17,423 nucleotides of DNA from Deltaproteobacteria bacterium (GCA_002730365.1 PBZZ01000093.1:1-17423); one strand, 5' to 3'. Positions 9,264-17,305 are shown, numbered from the stretch's first letter. Numbers and translations: made by a program. The notes: generated by a model not told the origin, from the sequence alone.

Positions 9264-10778
9264 TCAAGGGTCGGCACACACACGAAAACCCAGATAGTTC
9301 TGCCTCATTTCTGGTGGACCACCACCTCTTTGCCAAAGTTCAAGAGATTCTGGTTGATTTCGATAGCTCCCACCGCGAACTGTTCGCAATATCCCCTCTT
9401 TGGGGCCACTCGGTTGGGTGACTGTTTCTGTTACTAGGGGCGCATAATAGTCTTGAACCCATTCCCAAAGATTTCCCTGCATATCGAAGAGTCCCCAGGT
9501 ATTTGGTTGCTTGCGCTGAACAGGCTGAGGACCTGGTTGGGAAAGATTGCGGCTGTGCCAGGCGTGTTGGTTAAGGCATTTGGCTTCTGTCCCGCAGCCA
9601 TATCGCCCTTGTCCCTCAGCTCTGGCGGCATACTCCCATTCCGCCTCCGTGCAGAGTCGGTAATCTCCTGGATGCTGACGACTGAGCCAGCGTGTGTACT
9701 CCTGAGCCTGATCCCAGGAAATGTAATTGAGAGGAGCATCAACCCGATCTGGATTTTTCATTGTCCAGTGGCGTGACTCATTTGGTTCTGAATAACTGCA
9801 AGCACCAGCTTCCATACAAAGTCGATATTCACCCACAGTGACTTCGTGATTAAGAATGTAATAGATCTGACTCATTGTCACTTCATGCTCTGGTGGTTTG
9901 CGAGGACTACCCATTATAAAGCTGCCTGGCCAGATTGGAACCATCCCAGGTGCAAGAGTGCGTGTCTCAAAGAACCATTCGTAACGAGCCTCCAGGCGAT
10001 TTCCCTGTAAATCTTTGAGTTCGGGTAGCAGCGTTACCCGATACTTTATTCCATACAACCAGGGTTGACTTGGAATGAATTTCAGGCTGGTCCCTTCTAC
10101 CTGCAAGTTCCCCTCTACTGGAACATTACGAGCTCCTTGGATTGCTTGAATCCTTACCGATTCTTTACTAACCGTCTGAGAATCCAATGGCTGACTGAGA
10201 TAAACATTGATCGATTGGTCAGCCAGAACCTGGGTCTCTCCGTCAGTTGGATTGACTAGCACAACACTGGGAGGCCGCATCAAAGGAGGCGGTGAAGTTA
10301 GGAAGTTCCAATTTAATTCACTCAGTACCTCTCCATTCTGGCCACGTAGAGGCTTGAGTAAGCTGACGGTGTAGGAAGTATCGTGAGCTAGTGCTGAATT
10401 GGGAGTGAGTGTGAGATTGCTGCCTCTGGTACTTAGGCGGAGTGAAATTTGAGTACCTTCGGAATCAGCCAGCGCAAAACTCGCTGCGTTTAGATTTTTG
10501 GAGTCTAGCGGTTGATCAAAGTTGAGTAGGATCAGTGTATCTGGAGAGACCGTCGCATTGGGAGCTGGAACCAGAGAATTGACGGAAAGTGATTTTGGTG
10601 TCTGTTTGAACTCTGAAGCTAAGATCGGCTCAGAGACGGGTGCACTCTGTCTTCTGTTTGAGTCTTCACCCGTTGAGGCAGCAGGAAGTAACTGTGGATT
10701 TTCTGACGGTGAGGTCTTGCGTTCACAAGAGACCAAGAAGTGGAGAGATAGGACAAGTAGCATATGGAACAGCCTCAT
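9264..10778 (-). CDS. Lipoprotein with two Ig-like (Big_5) domains and an FGE/SUMF1-like domain
   Basis: A 504-residue predicted lipoprotein: hydrophobic signal with lipobox LVSC (Cys18), a Ser/Pro-rich linker to about 62, Big_5-type Ig-like domain 1 (about 65-162, PAPNATVSPDTLILLNFDQPLD) and domain 2 (about 169-273, NPTDGETQVLADQSINVYLSQPLD), then an FGE-sulfatase domain (278-503). The last shows MGS (289-291), HEVTVGEY (311-318), DAPLNYISWDQA, RLCTEAEWEYAAR (374-386), GLFDMQGNLWEWVQD (429-443), VRGGSY and GFRVC. The two copper-binding cysteines of true formylglycine-generating enzymes are not at the equivalent place after RGGSY, so sulfatase activation is unlikely; a binding or structural role, or another FGE-fold activity, is more probable. 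GGAGGG precedes the ATG by 2 bases. It follows gspF by 59 bp. Confidence 0.85.
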   Translation of the reverse strand: MRLFHMLLVLSLHFLVSCERKTSPSENPQLLPAASTGEDSNRRQSAPVSEPILASEFKQTPKSLSVNSLVPAPNATVSPDTLILLNFDQPLDSKNLNAASFALADSEGTQISLRLSTRGSNLTLTPNSALAHDTSYTVSLLKPLRGQNGEVLSELNWNFLTSPPPLMRPPSVVLVNPTDGETQVLADQSINVYLSQPLDSQTVSKESVRIQAIQGARNVPVEGNLQVEGTSLKFIPSQPWLYGIKYRVTLLPELKDLQGNRLEARYEWFFETRTLAPGMVPIWPGSFIMGSPRKPPEHEVTMSQIYYILNHEVTVGEYRLCMEAGACSYSEPNESRHWTMKNPDRVDAPLNYISWDQAQEYTRWLSRQHPGDYRLCTEAEWEYAARAEGQGRYGCGTEAKCLNQHAWHSRNLSQPGPQPVQRKQPNTWGLFDMQGNLWEWVQDYYAPLVTETVTQPSGPKEGILRTVRGGSYRNQPESLELWQRGGGPPEMRQNYLGFRVCADP

Positions 10779-10837
10779 AACCCTCCCCTCAGACGAGCGA
10801 CAGCAGTTGGGGTGGCCGATGCTGAAAGATAACGAGA

Positions 10838-12049
10838 CTAACGACCGAGCAATTGGTTCATGTTCAGCATCGGTAGCAAGACAGACAGCGCGATGAAGCC
10901 GACAATTCCACCCATCAATACAATCATAGTTGGTTGCAACAGAGCCGTCAGACCCTCTAACAATCTACTTACTTCTTCCTGCATACGGTTTGCCACACGC
11001 TCTAACAACTCATCGACACGGGCTGCTTCTTCTCCAATAGCCACAACGTGCTGGACATAATCCGGGAAGTAACCCGTTCGACCCATCGCTGCCGAAAGTG
11101 GGATTCCTTTGTTGTTTACCTCAATGATCATCTTGTTTAGCTGATCCATGAGTATTTGATTGACAACCACGTGTCGTGAAATTTCCAGAGCAGTCTTTAA
11201 GTCCACTCCGCTTCCGAGCAAGGTACCAAGAGTTTGACAGAAGCGAGCGATCAATACCTTCTGCATCAGGGGACCAATCAGTGGTGCTTTTAGTTGCAGT
11301 TGTTGGAGAACTTTCTTGCCAAACTCGCTACGTAGAAAAGCTGAGAAACCGAAAATCAGAATTATCAACCCAATCAACATAAGGTACCAAGAGTTCACCA
11401 TGAAATCACTGAGTCCCATCAAAATTCTGGTGGGTAGGGGTAGCAGGGTTCCTTTGCTGGCAAAAATCTGGGTGATCTTGGGCACGATGTAAGTGACCAT
11501 AAAAACGACTACCAGCAACGAAAAAACCAGCATGAAGGCTGGGTAGATCATTGCTGATTTCAGTCTACCTCGCAGACGTTCTTGAGTTTCGTAATAATCG
11601 GCAAGCCGTTTGAGAATTGTACCCAGATTACCGCTGTTCTCTCCTGAGCGAATCATGCTAACATACATTTCAGGAAAGATTTTTGGGTATAGCTGTAGCG
11701 CATCTGCCAAAGATCCCCCTTCAACAACACGTGCTCGGACTTCGGCTAGGATTTCTTTAAATCCCACGTCTTCAGTCTGCTCAATGATGAGTTGCAGGGC
11801 CTTGTCGTAAGGAATTGTAGCGTCCATCAACACTTCGAACTGTCGAGTGAAGAGAGTCAGTGCTCGCTTGTAGTTGGTTCCACGTTTTGGGAGGAAGGAA
11901 CGACTGGTGTCGCGGGAAACCCGAATTTCCTTGGGATAGAGCTGCTGAGAGCGTAGTCGCTGACGCAAGTCACTCTCACTAACAGCATCTTCAGAACCTT
12001 TGCGCAGAACTCCGGCCTGGTCGAAAGCTTGGTACTGGTAGAGTGGCAT
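10838..12049 (-). CDS. gspF: Type II secretion system inner-membrane platform protein GspF
   Basis: A 403-residue polytopic protein with the GspF/PilC architecture. A short N-terminal domain (MPLYQYQAFDQAG) leads to two T2SSF domains (about 66-190 and 268-391), each starting with an F/C-TR/Q-type helix (FTRQFEVLMDATIPYDKAL and FCQTLGTLLGSGVDLKTAL), and three membrane segments (about 168-190, 218-238, 372-394). SGENSGNL (135-142) and IGEEAARVDELL (338-349) are the paired family motifs. It anchors the secretion ATPase GspE at the inner membrane for pseudopilus assembly. The IPYDKAL/VDLKTAL form and the neighbouring gspM and gspN favour GspF over type IV pilus PilC, but PilC is not excluded. The ATG is 9 bp after the mltG stop. 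Confidence 0.88.
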   Translation of the reverse strand: MPLYQYQAFDQAGVLRKGSEDAVSESDLRQRLRSQQLYPKEIRVSRDTSRSFLPKRGTNYKRALTLFTRQFEVLMDATIPYDKALQLIIEQTEDVGFKEILAEVRARVVEGGSLADALQLYPKIFPEMYVSMIRSGENSGNLGTILKRLADYYETQERLRGRLKSAMIYPAFMLVFSLLVVVFMVTYIVPKITQIFASKGTLLPLPTRILMGLSDFMVNSWYLMLIGLIILIFGFSAFLRSEFGKKVLQQLQLKAPLIGPLMQKVLIARFCQTLGTLLGSGVDLKTALEISRHVVVNQILMDQLNKMIIEVNNKGIPLSAAMGRTGYFPDYVQHVVAIGEEAARVDELLERVANRMQEEVSRLLEGLTALLQPTMIVLMGGIVGFIALSVLLPMLNMNQLLGR

Positions 12050-12058
12050 GGTCGAGTT

Positions 12059-13096
12059 TTAACGGGAGTTTCGGTGGGGTTGAACCTGGTATTTCCAGAC
12101 AGCGCGCTGATGCTCCCGCAGGGTACGAGAGAATGCGCTACTACCGTCTCCTCGTGCAACGAAATAAAGATATTTCACACTAGCAGGCTGCAATGCACTA
12201 TGAAGGGAATCCCAACCGGGGTTACTGATAGGTGTTGGAGGTAAGCCCATTTCTGTATAAGTGTTGAACGGTGTTGGGGTCTCTAAATGTTTTCGTGTGA
12301 GATTACCATCAAAATTTGAAATCCCATAGATTACTGTTGGATCGCTCTGCATCTTCATTCCCAAGCGCAAGCGGTTGTGAAAAACCCCGGCAATCAGTGG
12401 TCGGTCCTCTGCTGTCCCCGTTTCTTTCTCAATCATTGAGGCAAGGATCAAGAGTTGATGGTCGCTCAGCTTCTTACCCCCTTCAGCAGGAATTTCTGAG
12501 CGCAACTGGGTAAAACGATTTTTGAATTCCTGAATCATCAAACTCAGAATCTCACGCTCGCTACTCTCCTGTGCAAAGAAGTAGGTTTCAGGGTACACAA
12601 CCCCTTCCAGGGTTTTTAAGCCTTTAATTCCTGATAGCTTGCGTAGTGTAGAATCTGTAAAAAGTATGGCGTAACGATTGGCTTGACCAAGACCCTGTTC
12701 CACAAGGCGAGCCGTAGCTTGTTGGTAGCTCAAGCCTTCCGGGATAGTGACACGAACTTGTAGGCCGCTACCAGAAACAAGGTGTTTGAGGAGAGCGGCA
12801 TGGTTCCAGCGAGGATCTAGCTGAAATTCTCCTGCTTGTAACCGGTGATGCTGCCCGTTGAGGCGAGCGAGAAATTCAAACCAGAGCGGTTGTTGAATCA
12901 GGTTGACTTCTCGAAGTTGCTGAACCACTTGGGAGAAGTTGCTCCCGCGTTCGATTCGAACCCTGATGGGTTCATCACCTTGGCCGATTGGAAGGTTCCA
13001 AAGCCAGATCAGATTGAGAGTTAACAGTAAGAGCCCTAACAGCAGCCCAATACGCTTACTAGCAAATCGCCCAAACAGCATTCCTGGTCGCTTCAT
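12059..13096 (-). CDS. mltG: Endolytic peptidoglycan transglycosylase MltG
   Basis: A 345-residue YceG/MltG family protein. It has one N-terminal membrane anchor (about 16-36), a LysM-like segment (about 44-112), and the catalytic domain with EGVVYPETYFF (164-174), ASMIEKET (219-226, catalytic Glu223), HNRLRLGMKMQSDPTVIYG (240-258), NTYTEMGLPPTPISNPG (278-294) and YLYFVARGDG. MltG cuts nascent glycan strands in the periplasm and is thought to set chain termination. The start ATG overlaps the gspN stop as ATGA (13093-13096), implying translational coupling. Lying between gspN and gspF, it is out of its common pabC/tmk/holB context. A cell-wall cutting enzyme beside secretion genes could help pass the envelope-spanning machine, but this is inference; MltG may simply share the transcript. 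Confidence 0.94.
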   Translation of the reverse strand: MKRPGMLFGRFASKRIGLLLGLLLLTLNLIWLWNLPIGQGDEPIRVRIERGSNFSQVVQQLREVNLIQQPLWFEFLARLNGQHHRLQAGEFQLDPRWNHAALLKHLVSGSGLQVRVTIPEGLSYQQATARLVEQGLGQANRYAILFTDSTLRKLSGIKGLKTLEGVVYPETYFFAQESSEREILSLMIQEFKNRFTQLRSEIPAEGGKKLSDHQLLILASMIEKETGTAEDRPLIAGVFHNRLRLGMKMQSDPTVIYGISNFDGNLTRKHLETPTPFNTYTEMGLPPTPISNPGWDSLHSALQPASVKYLYFVARGDGSSAFSRTLREHQRAVWKYQVQPHRNSR

Positions 13097-14013
13097 GTGC
13101 AGCGGTTCCGGAAAGGCGGAGAGATCTGTCGGAAGGTGCCTCGTATCTTGACATCAAAGAAGTCCCCACAGCGAAACCCTTGTAGCATCATTGTCAAGGG
13201 GCCTAGTTGATCCTGAAGCTTTTGGGACAGCCGCACTTTCAGATCCAGATCAATCCTTGATTCCAAGGGGTTTCTTTCGTTGAGACGGATATTGCCGGTA
13301 ACGTTTCCTTCCAGATCGCCATTCAAAGCCAGTTGACTGATCTCGATCAACTGCTGTTGTATTGAGATCGCATACGACACCTCTGGTAGATTCAATTCAG
13401 TAATAGAGAGGCCGTTGAGCAGTGGGTGTTCCTGATTTAGGCGAAATCGGAAGTCTGTCATGGAACCCTGCACGGTACCTATGGGTAGAGACTGCTGTCT
13501 TCTTTGCAACTGTGCCAAGTTCTTGATCTCACCCTCAAGCGATATCACTCCGGCTGGAAAGCCAAAGGGGAGAGTATTGGCCAACGGTACCTGTTGCAGC
13601 ATCAACTCATCCAAGGCGATATTCAGGATGTTCATCCTAGGCAGATCGACTGCGAGCTTGAGGTCAGACTGATAGAGTTGGGCCTGTATCCAGAATTGCT
13701 GAAATTGCAGAATGGGTAGGAAAGGTAGTGATACTTGGTCCAGTTGGGCTAGGGTTTCCAACGGAAGCATCCAAAGCTGTGGAGGGCGCGGAAAAGTAAC
13801 TGAGGGAGTAGAGAGGTGGGTCCATTCCAGTTGGAGCGGTTCGATCTCAAGCTGGAGGCCTACCTGGCGTCGAGCCTGTGACTCTATATAGTTGGCAACG
13901 GCTTCTCCAGGAAATTGCTGACGAAAGCCAGCAAGCAGCGCCACAACCAGCAATATGAGGACGGCAACGAATGCGAGCAGAACCTTGAGGATTAGCAGCG
14001 GTAGACGTTGCAA
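13093..14013 (-). CDS. gspN: Type II secretion protein GspN-like, AsmA-like membrane-anchored protein
   Basis: A 306-residue protein with one N-terminal membrane helix (about 6-29) and a long periplasmic part of repeated beta strands (for example LQLEIEPLQLEW, ISIQQQLIEISQLALNGDLEGNVTGNIRLNE). This pattern is typical of GspN and AsmA-like folds. The call rests on this shape and on position: it begins 15 bp after gspM, matching the gspM-gspN order at the end of many secretion operons. The start is TTG at 14013, chosen because AAGG lies 5 bases upstream and no ATG or GTG sits close before the membrane segment. GspN is an accessory T2SS component of unclear role. A generic AsmA-family protein is the main alternative. 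Confidence 0.65.
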   Translation of the reverse strand: MQRLPLLILKVLLAFVAVLILLVVALLAGFRQQFPGEAVANYIESQARRQVGLQLEIEPLQLEWTHLSTPSVTFPRPPQLWMLPLETLAQLDQVSLPFLPILQFQQFWIQAQLYQSDLKLAVDLPRMNILNIALDELMLQQVPLANTLPFGFPAGVISLEGEIKNLAQLQRRQQSLPIGTVQGSMTDFRFRLNQEHPLLNGLSITELNLPEVSYAISIQQQLIEISQLALNGDLEGNVTGNIRLNERNPLESRIDLDLKVRLSQKLQDQLGPLTMMLQGFRCGDFFDVKIRGTFRQISPPFRNRCT

Positions 14014-14028
14014 GCAGGCCTTTACCGA

Positions 14029-14526
14029 TCAGGAGTTGGAGGAACGAGGACTCTGTTTGAAGACCTGAAAGTTCAAGCGCACAACACGACTTCCTGGAGC
14101 CACGCTGAAGAGAAGCTGCTCGATTTGAAGGACCGGTTGGTTATTTTCAAGCCGATACAGGACCTCCAACGCATCATCCAGATTTAGCTTATCCAGACGT
14201 ACTTGGACACCATCCAGCCCTTCTGGTGGGTTGCTGAGCGCATTGAGTTGCAGGTTGTCCTGGATCTTTAAATCACGAGCAACAGCTTCGACAAAAGCAG
14301 AAAGTGGCTGCTCCATTACTGGGGCAAGTGGCCGATTTTTCAGTTGATTCCACTCACTAGCCAGCGCCTGCAACTGGCGTAGCTGTTGTCGCCGATTATC
14401 CAGTTGTTGTTGTAACAGTGCTTCCTGACCAGCGAGCTGCTTTTGTACATACACTCCTCCAAAGGCTAAGCCAATGAGAAGCAATAAACCCAGCAGTAGT
14501 TGTTCACGAAGGGTCAGTTCACGCAT
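14029..14526 (-). CDS. gspM: Type II secretion system protein GspM
   Basis: A 165-residue bitopic protein with a short cytoplasmic start (MRELTLREQ), a membrane helix (about 9-28), a Gln/Leu-rich coiled coil (about 30-64), and a compact alpha/beta periplasmic part (about 75-157) with LDKLNLDDALEVLYRLE, as in the ferredoxin-like domain of GspM. GspM partners GspL in the inner-membrane platform. Here gspL is not present: the gene directly upstream is the glycosylase, whose 3' end overlaps this start by 8 bp (14519-14526). Length is typical of GspM (about 150-170). No Shine-Dalgarno sequence is visible, which fits coupling to the upstream gene. PilO-like proteins share this layout, but the neighbours favour GspM. 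Confidence 0.78.
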   Translation of the reverse strand: MRELTLREQLLLGLLLLIGLAFGGVYVQKQLAGQEALLQQQLDNRRQQLRQLQALASEWNQLKNRPLAPVMEQPLSAFVEAVARDLKIQDNLQLNALSNPPEGLDGVQVRLDKLNLDDALEVLYRLENNQPVLQIEQLLFSVAPGSRVVRLNFQVFKQSPRSSNS

Positions 14527-15211
14527 GAGGACACGCTATGGAGTCAGAAGTAGAAAGAATGCGTACCACTGGTGGCGATTTCCGAACTCGCAGTGGGTTG
14601 CGAGTACAGTAATTGGCAAAGCCAGCATCGATGAAGCGGTAGGGTAGCTGTTCGTCCCGACCTGCTGGAATTCCAAGACGAGTGGTTTGCAGGACTTGTT
14701 CCGGACGATAGCCGGTATCCAGTAGCTCCAGGCGTTCTGCTATCAACTGTTGTTGATCCCAATCCGGAACCTTTAGTCCTAGAGAGCGACAGAGCAGGGC
14801 TTGTCCCGAGCAGAGTCGCTTTGAGTCACGAATTCGACCAGCGATAAGATTGCGGTGCTGCATGGTTTGCACCATCGTTTGGGAAGTCAGATCATCTGGA
14901 AAGAAGGGAAAAATGACCGCTGATTTGAGCAGCACAGCGTTACCTTCTCCCTGACAACTGAAGTTGAAGGAGTCGCCACCGTGCGCATAGTACATGTAGA
15001 TGGTACCGGGTGCTTGGAAGAGAGCGTTGCGTTTGGGAGTCCAACCCAGCGAGGCGTGGCTGCCTTTCTCAGTCAGGTAGTAAGCTTCTGTTTCGATCAG
15101 TTGTGCCGCCAACCACTGTCCATCCAGATGATGCCGCAACACCTTTCCTAATAGATTTCGAGCAACTTCGCAGGCGTCGCGATCAAAAAAATCCTGGCCT
15201 ACGGGAGTCAT
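14519..15211 (-). CDS. mpg: DNA-3-methyladenine glycosylase (AAG/MPG family)
   Basis: A 230-residue base-excision repair enzyme that removes alkylated purines from DNA. Counting from the ATG at 15211: FFDRD and ARNLLGKVL at the N terminus; the catalytic segment IETEAYY with Glu42 (general base) and Tyr44; SHAS (near the equivalent of human His136); TPKRN and PGTIYMYYAHG with the intercalating-tyrosine region; N/F residues in SFNFSC; and GYRPEQVLQTTRLGI near the C terminus. The start at 15211 overlaps the ilvE stop as ATGA (15208-15211), matching the gspN/mltG junction, and places FFDRD near the N terminus as usual. An ATG at 15232 would add seven residues. Length is normal for bacterial AAG. 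Confidence 0.93.
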   Translation of the reverse strand: MTPVGQDFFDRDACEVARNLLGKVLRHHLDGQWLAAQLIETEAYYLTEKGSHASLGWTPKRNALFQAPGTIYMYYAHGGDSFNFSCQGEGNAVLLKSAVIFPFFPDDLTSQTMVQTMQHRNLIAGRIRDSKRLCSGQALLCRSLGLKVPDWDQQQLIAERLELLDTGYRPEQVLQTTRLGIPAGRDEQLPYRFIDAGFANYCTRNPLRVRKSPPVVRILSTSDSIACPHA

Positions 15212-16287
15212 TCGTCGATCAGTTCCATCCATCCATAGGGATCTTCCATCTCGCCATACTGGATACCAGTTAGATTTTGGAAAAAACGTTGGGCAACAGG
15301 TCCGGTCTTTCCTTCCCCAACGAGAAAGCTCTCACCCTTCCAACTGAGTTCACCAACTGGAGAAATGACCGCAGCAGTTCCAGAACCAAAGATCTCCTTG
15401 ATGGTTCCTTGACGTACTCCGTTGAGTACCTCCTCAATGCGAATGCGCCGCTCCACCATTGGTAGCCCCCAGTGGCGTCCGAGTTCCAGAACAGACCGAC
15501 GAGTGATCCCAGGGAGGATAGTTCCATTGAGTTGGGGAGTCACGATCTCGTTGTCCATGACGAAGAAAATATTCATTGAACCAACTTCTTCCACATATTG
15601 TCGCTCCACCGCATCTAGCCAGAGGACCTGTGTGTAGCCCTTGGCTTGTGCTTCCTTTTCAGCCAAATTGCTGGCAGCGTAGTTACCTGCGGTCTTCGCT
15701 TCGCCGACACCACCAGGGGCAGCTCGGACGTACTTTTCTTCGACAATGATCTTGACTGGGTTGAAGCCCTCTGGGTAGTACGGCCCAACAGGGCATAGAA
15801 TGATGAAGAACAGGTATTCCTTGGAGACCTTCAGTCCCAGAGCTTCTTCGGTAGCAAGCAGAGTTGGGCGGATGTAGAGAGATGTGCCTGGTTCATTGGG
15901 AACCCAGTTCTGATCGGTACGTAGCAGCGATTTGAGTGCTTGTAGCCCGGTTTCAACATCCAGTTCAGGTAGACAGATTCGCTGAGCGGTTCGTTGGAGT
16001 CGCTCAAAATTCTGCCGAGGGCGAAAGAGTCGGATCTTTTGATCGGCTCCTCGATAGGCCTTCATCCCTTCAAAGGCAGACTGACCGTAGTGCAGCACCA
16101 AAGTAGAGGGAGACATCTGCAGGTTTTGGAAAGGCTGAATCTTAGCAGAGTGCCAACCGCCACGATCGCTACTCCAGCGAATCGCTAGCATGTGGTCCGA
16201 AAAGACGGTGCCAAAGGTTACCCCAGTCAGTGTAACTGGTGGGGTCTTGCGTGCTTGCTGCGGAAGTAATTCCTGTACGATGTCCAT
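15208..16287 (-). CDS. ilvE: Branched-chain amino acid aminotransferase
   Basis: A 359-residue fold-type IV PLP enzyme that exchanges the amino group between glutamate and the keto acids of valine, leucine and isoleucine in the cytoplasm. The PLP lysine is Lys198 in EAKTAGNYAAS (196-206); HYGQSAFEGMKAYRG (66-80), EVGSMNIFFV (234-243), GTILPGITRRS (255-265) and GSGTAAV (301-307) are the family motifs. The length and the N-terminal extension place it in the longer, eukaryote-like IlvE subgroup rather than the 310-residue E. coli type. Its stop overlaps mpg; the small membrane-protein gene ends 41 bp upstream. No leader peptide or attenuator rich in Leu/Val/Ile codons is seen upstream. Confidence 0.95.
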   Translation of the reverse strand: MDIVQELLPQQARKTPPVTLTGVTFGTVFSDHMLAIRWSSDRGGWHSAKIQPFQNLQMSPSTLVLHYGQSAFEGMKAYRGADQKIRLFRPRQNFERLQRTAQRICLPELDVETGLQALKSLLRTDQNWVPNEPGTSLYIRPTLLATEEALGLKVSKEYLFFIILCPVGPYYPEGFNPVKIIVEEKYVRAAPGGVGEAKTAGNYAASNLAEKEAQAKGYTQVLWLDAVERQYVEEVGSMNIFFVMDNEIVTPQLNGTILPGITRRSVLELGRHWGLPMVERRIRIEEVLNGVRQGTIKEIFGSGTAAVISPVGELSWKGESFLVGEGKTGPVAQRFFQNLTGIQYGEMEDPYGWMELIDE

Positions 16288-16328
16288 GTGTGCGTATTGC
16301 TGGAAGAGGAAGGGTGAAGTGGTTGAAC

Positions 16329-16472
16329 TCAGCGGCTATTGAGATACTGCATCTGGCGATAAACCTGCTCTTGCCGATACTCGTCGTAATGCAACAGTAG
16401 ATAAGCCGTGGTTGAAACAGTACCTACGAGCAGCAATAAGGCGATGCGTACAATCCACTTAGTATGATGCAT
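16329..16472 (-). CDS. Small single-pass membrane protein, 47 residues, unknown function
   Basis: An ATG at 16472 opens a 48-codon frame ending in TGA at 16329. The protein starts MHHTKWIVR, continues with a hydrophobic helix (about 7-27, IVRIALLLLVGTV then AYLLL), and ends in a charged, Gln/Arg/Tyr-rich tail (HYDEYRQEQVYRQMQYLNSR). The basic N terminus predicts N-in, C-out topology. A near-consensus promoter (16527-16498) fires about 18 bases before this ATG, and ilvE follows 41 bp after the stop, so the frame fills the only space in the transcript leader. No good Shine-Dalgarno sequence is visible, which lowers confidence. It resembles no family I know; a leader with fortuitous coding remains possible. 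Confidence 0.5.
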   Translation of the reverse strand: MHHTKWIVRIALLLLVGTVSTTAYLLLHYDEYRQEQVYRQMQYLNSR

Positions 16473-16497
16473 GGTTTCGGCCGACAAAAAAACTGAA

Positions 16498-16527
16498 ATT
16501 ATGTAGAAATTATCCCATGCTTGTCAA
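16498..16527 (-). promoter_or_regulatory. Sigma70-type promoter, TTGACA-18-CATAAT
   Basis: On the minus strand the -35 box is TTGACA (16527-16522, exact consensus), the spacer is 18 bases, and the -10 box is CATAAT (16503-16498, five of six). Predicted start of transcription is about 16490, just upstream of the small membrane protein ATG (16472). It is the best promoter in the window and should drive the operon from the small protein through ilvE, mpg, gspM, gspN, mltG, gspF and the two lipoproteins to the terminator at 8989-9013. Confidence 0.75.
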
Positions 16528-16537
16528 GCGGACGCTC

Positions 16538-17305
16538 TCAGAATGCAAAACCAACTGTGAAGACCATGGCTGCTGGTAGCCGCATTGAGGAGTACCAGCG
16601 GTCCCGACGACCATTTTGCTCTTCTTCCAGATTGGCTCTAAATTTATCAGGATCGGCATTGAATTTGATGTTGTTATACTTGTCTTTAACCGAGTATGAC
16701 TGTTCGGAAGGGATCGTCCAGCGCAGGAAATCAAAGGAAGTAAACATGTTTTCAGAGAATTTCTGGAACCCAACTCCTATGGTGTAGACACTGGTCTCAA
16801 TAGTCATGTCATAGTAGGCTTGTGCTGGTTCGTACTTACCGTTGACATCTACCTTTTGCCCATACTTGACGTAACCTCGGTTATAAAGCTCCAATCGTCG
16901 CTGTTCGCTGGTGCCAGCAATGTAGAAACTTTCTGCAACAAAGACCTTGGCATACACTGCTGTGTTTATGATTCGGACATCCCCGATTCCATCTTTTCGT
17001 AAATCATCCAGAGCGCTGAGAATATCAGAATCAACTAACTCCAAACCTACTACAACTGGGTCATAGTAGGCCCCTAGCACAATCCCTGGAGAGGTCAGTA
17101 GCAGCGGGCTGAGTCCATACTGTATTCCAAATAGGAGGGCAAAATTGCGCTCAAACCGATAGCCTCCCAATTGCAGTGACTCTGCTGTTCCTGGATCAAG
17201 AAGGGGATCATCATCAATTGGAGTGCCTAATTCTTCTTCTTGGGCTCCCACCCACATAGGGACCAACAGAAACAGGAAGAAGAGCAGGAGTAAACGCAGA
17301 CGCAT
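16538..17305 (-). CDS. Predicted outer-membrane beta-barrel protein
   Basis: A 255-residue protein with a clear Sec signal peptide (MRLRLLLLFFLFLLVPMWVGA, cleavage after Ala21) and an acidic mature start (QEEELGTPIDDD). It then has alternating amphipathic strands such as LLFGIQYGL, VLGAYYDPVVVGLEL, NTAVYAKVFVAESFYIAGT, TSVYTIGVGFQKF, FTSFDFLRWTI and PAAMVFTVGFAF. The last residue is Phe, the usual C-terminal signal for insertion by the BAM complex. I do not recognise the family. The start was chosen at 17305 because the signal peptide begins there; the frame stays open to the right window edge, so an upstream start cannot be excluded, but would bury the signal. I see no terminator between it and the promoter at 16527-16498, 10 bp past the stop. 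The remaining 118 bp to the edge show nothing I can assign. Confidence 0.7.
   Translation of the reverse strand: MRLRLLLLFFLFLLVPMWVGAQEEELGTPIDDDPLLDPGTAESLQLGGYRFERNFALLFGIQYGLSPLLLTSPGIVLGAYYDPVVVGLELVDSDILSALDDLRKDGIGDVRIINTAVYAKVFVAESFYIAGTSEQRRLELYNRGYVKYGQKVDVNGKYEPAQAYYDMTIETSVYTIGVGFQKFSENMFTSFDFLRWTIPSEQSYSVKDKYNNIKFNADPDKFRANLEEEQNGRRDRWYSSMRLPAAMVFTVGFAF

Noticed and set aside
9190..9336. Upstream extension of the small lipoprotein to 104 residues
   Set aside because: It overlaps the C-terminal coding part of the FGE-like lipoprotein gene in another frame and would place the signal sequence internally; the ATG at 9189 has its own GAGGTG site.
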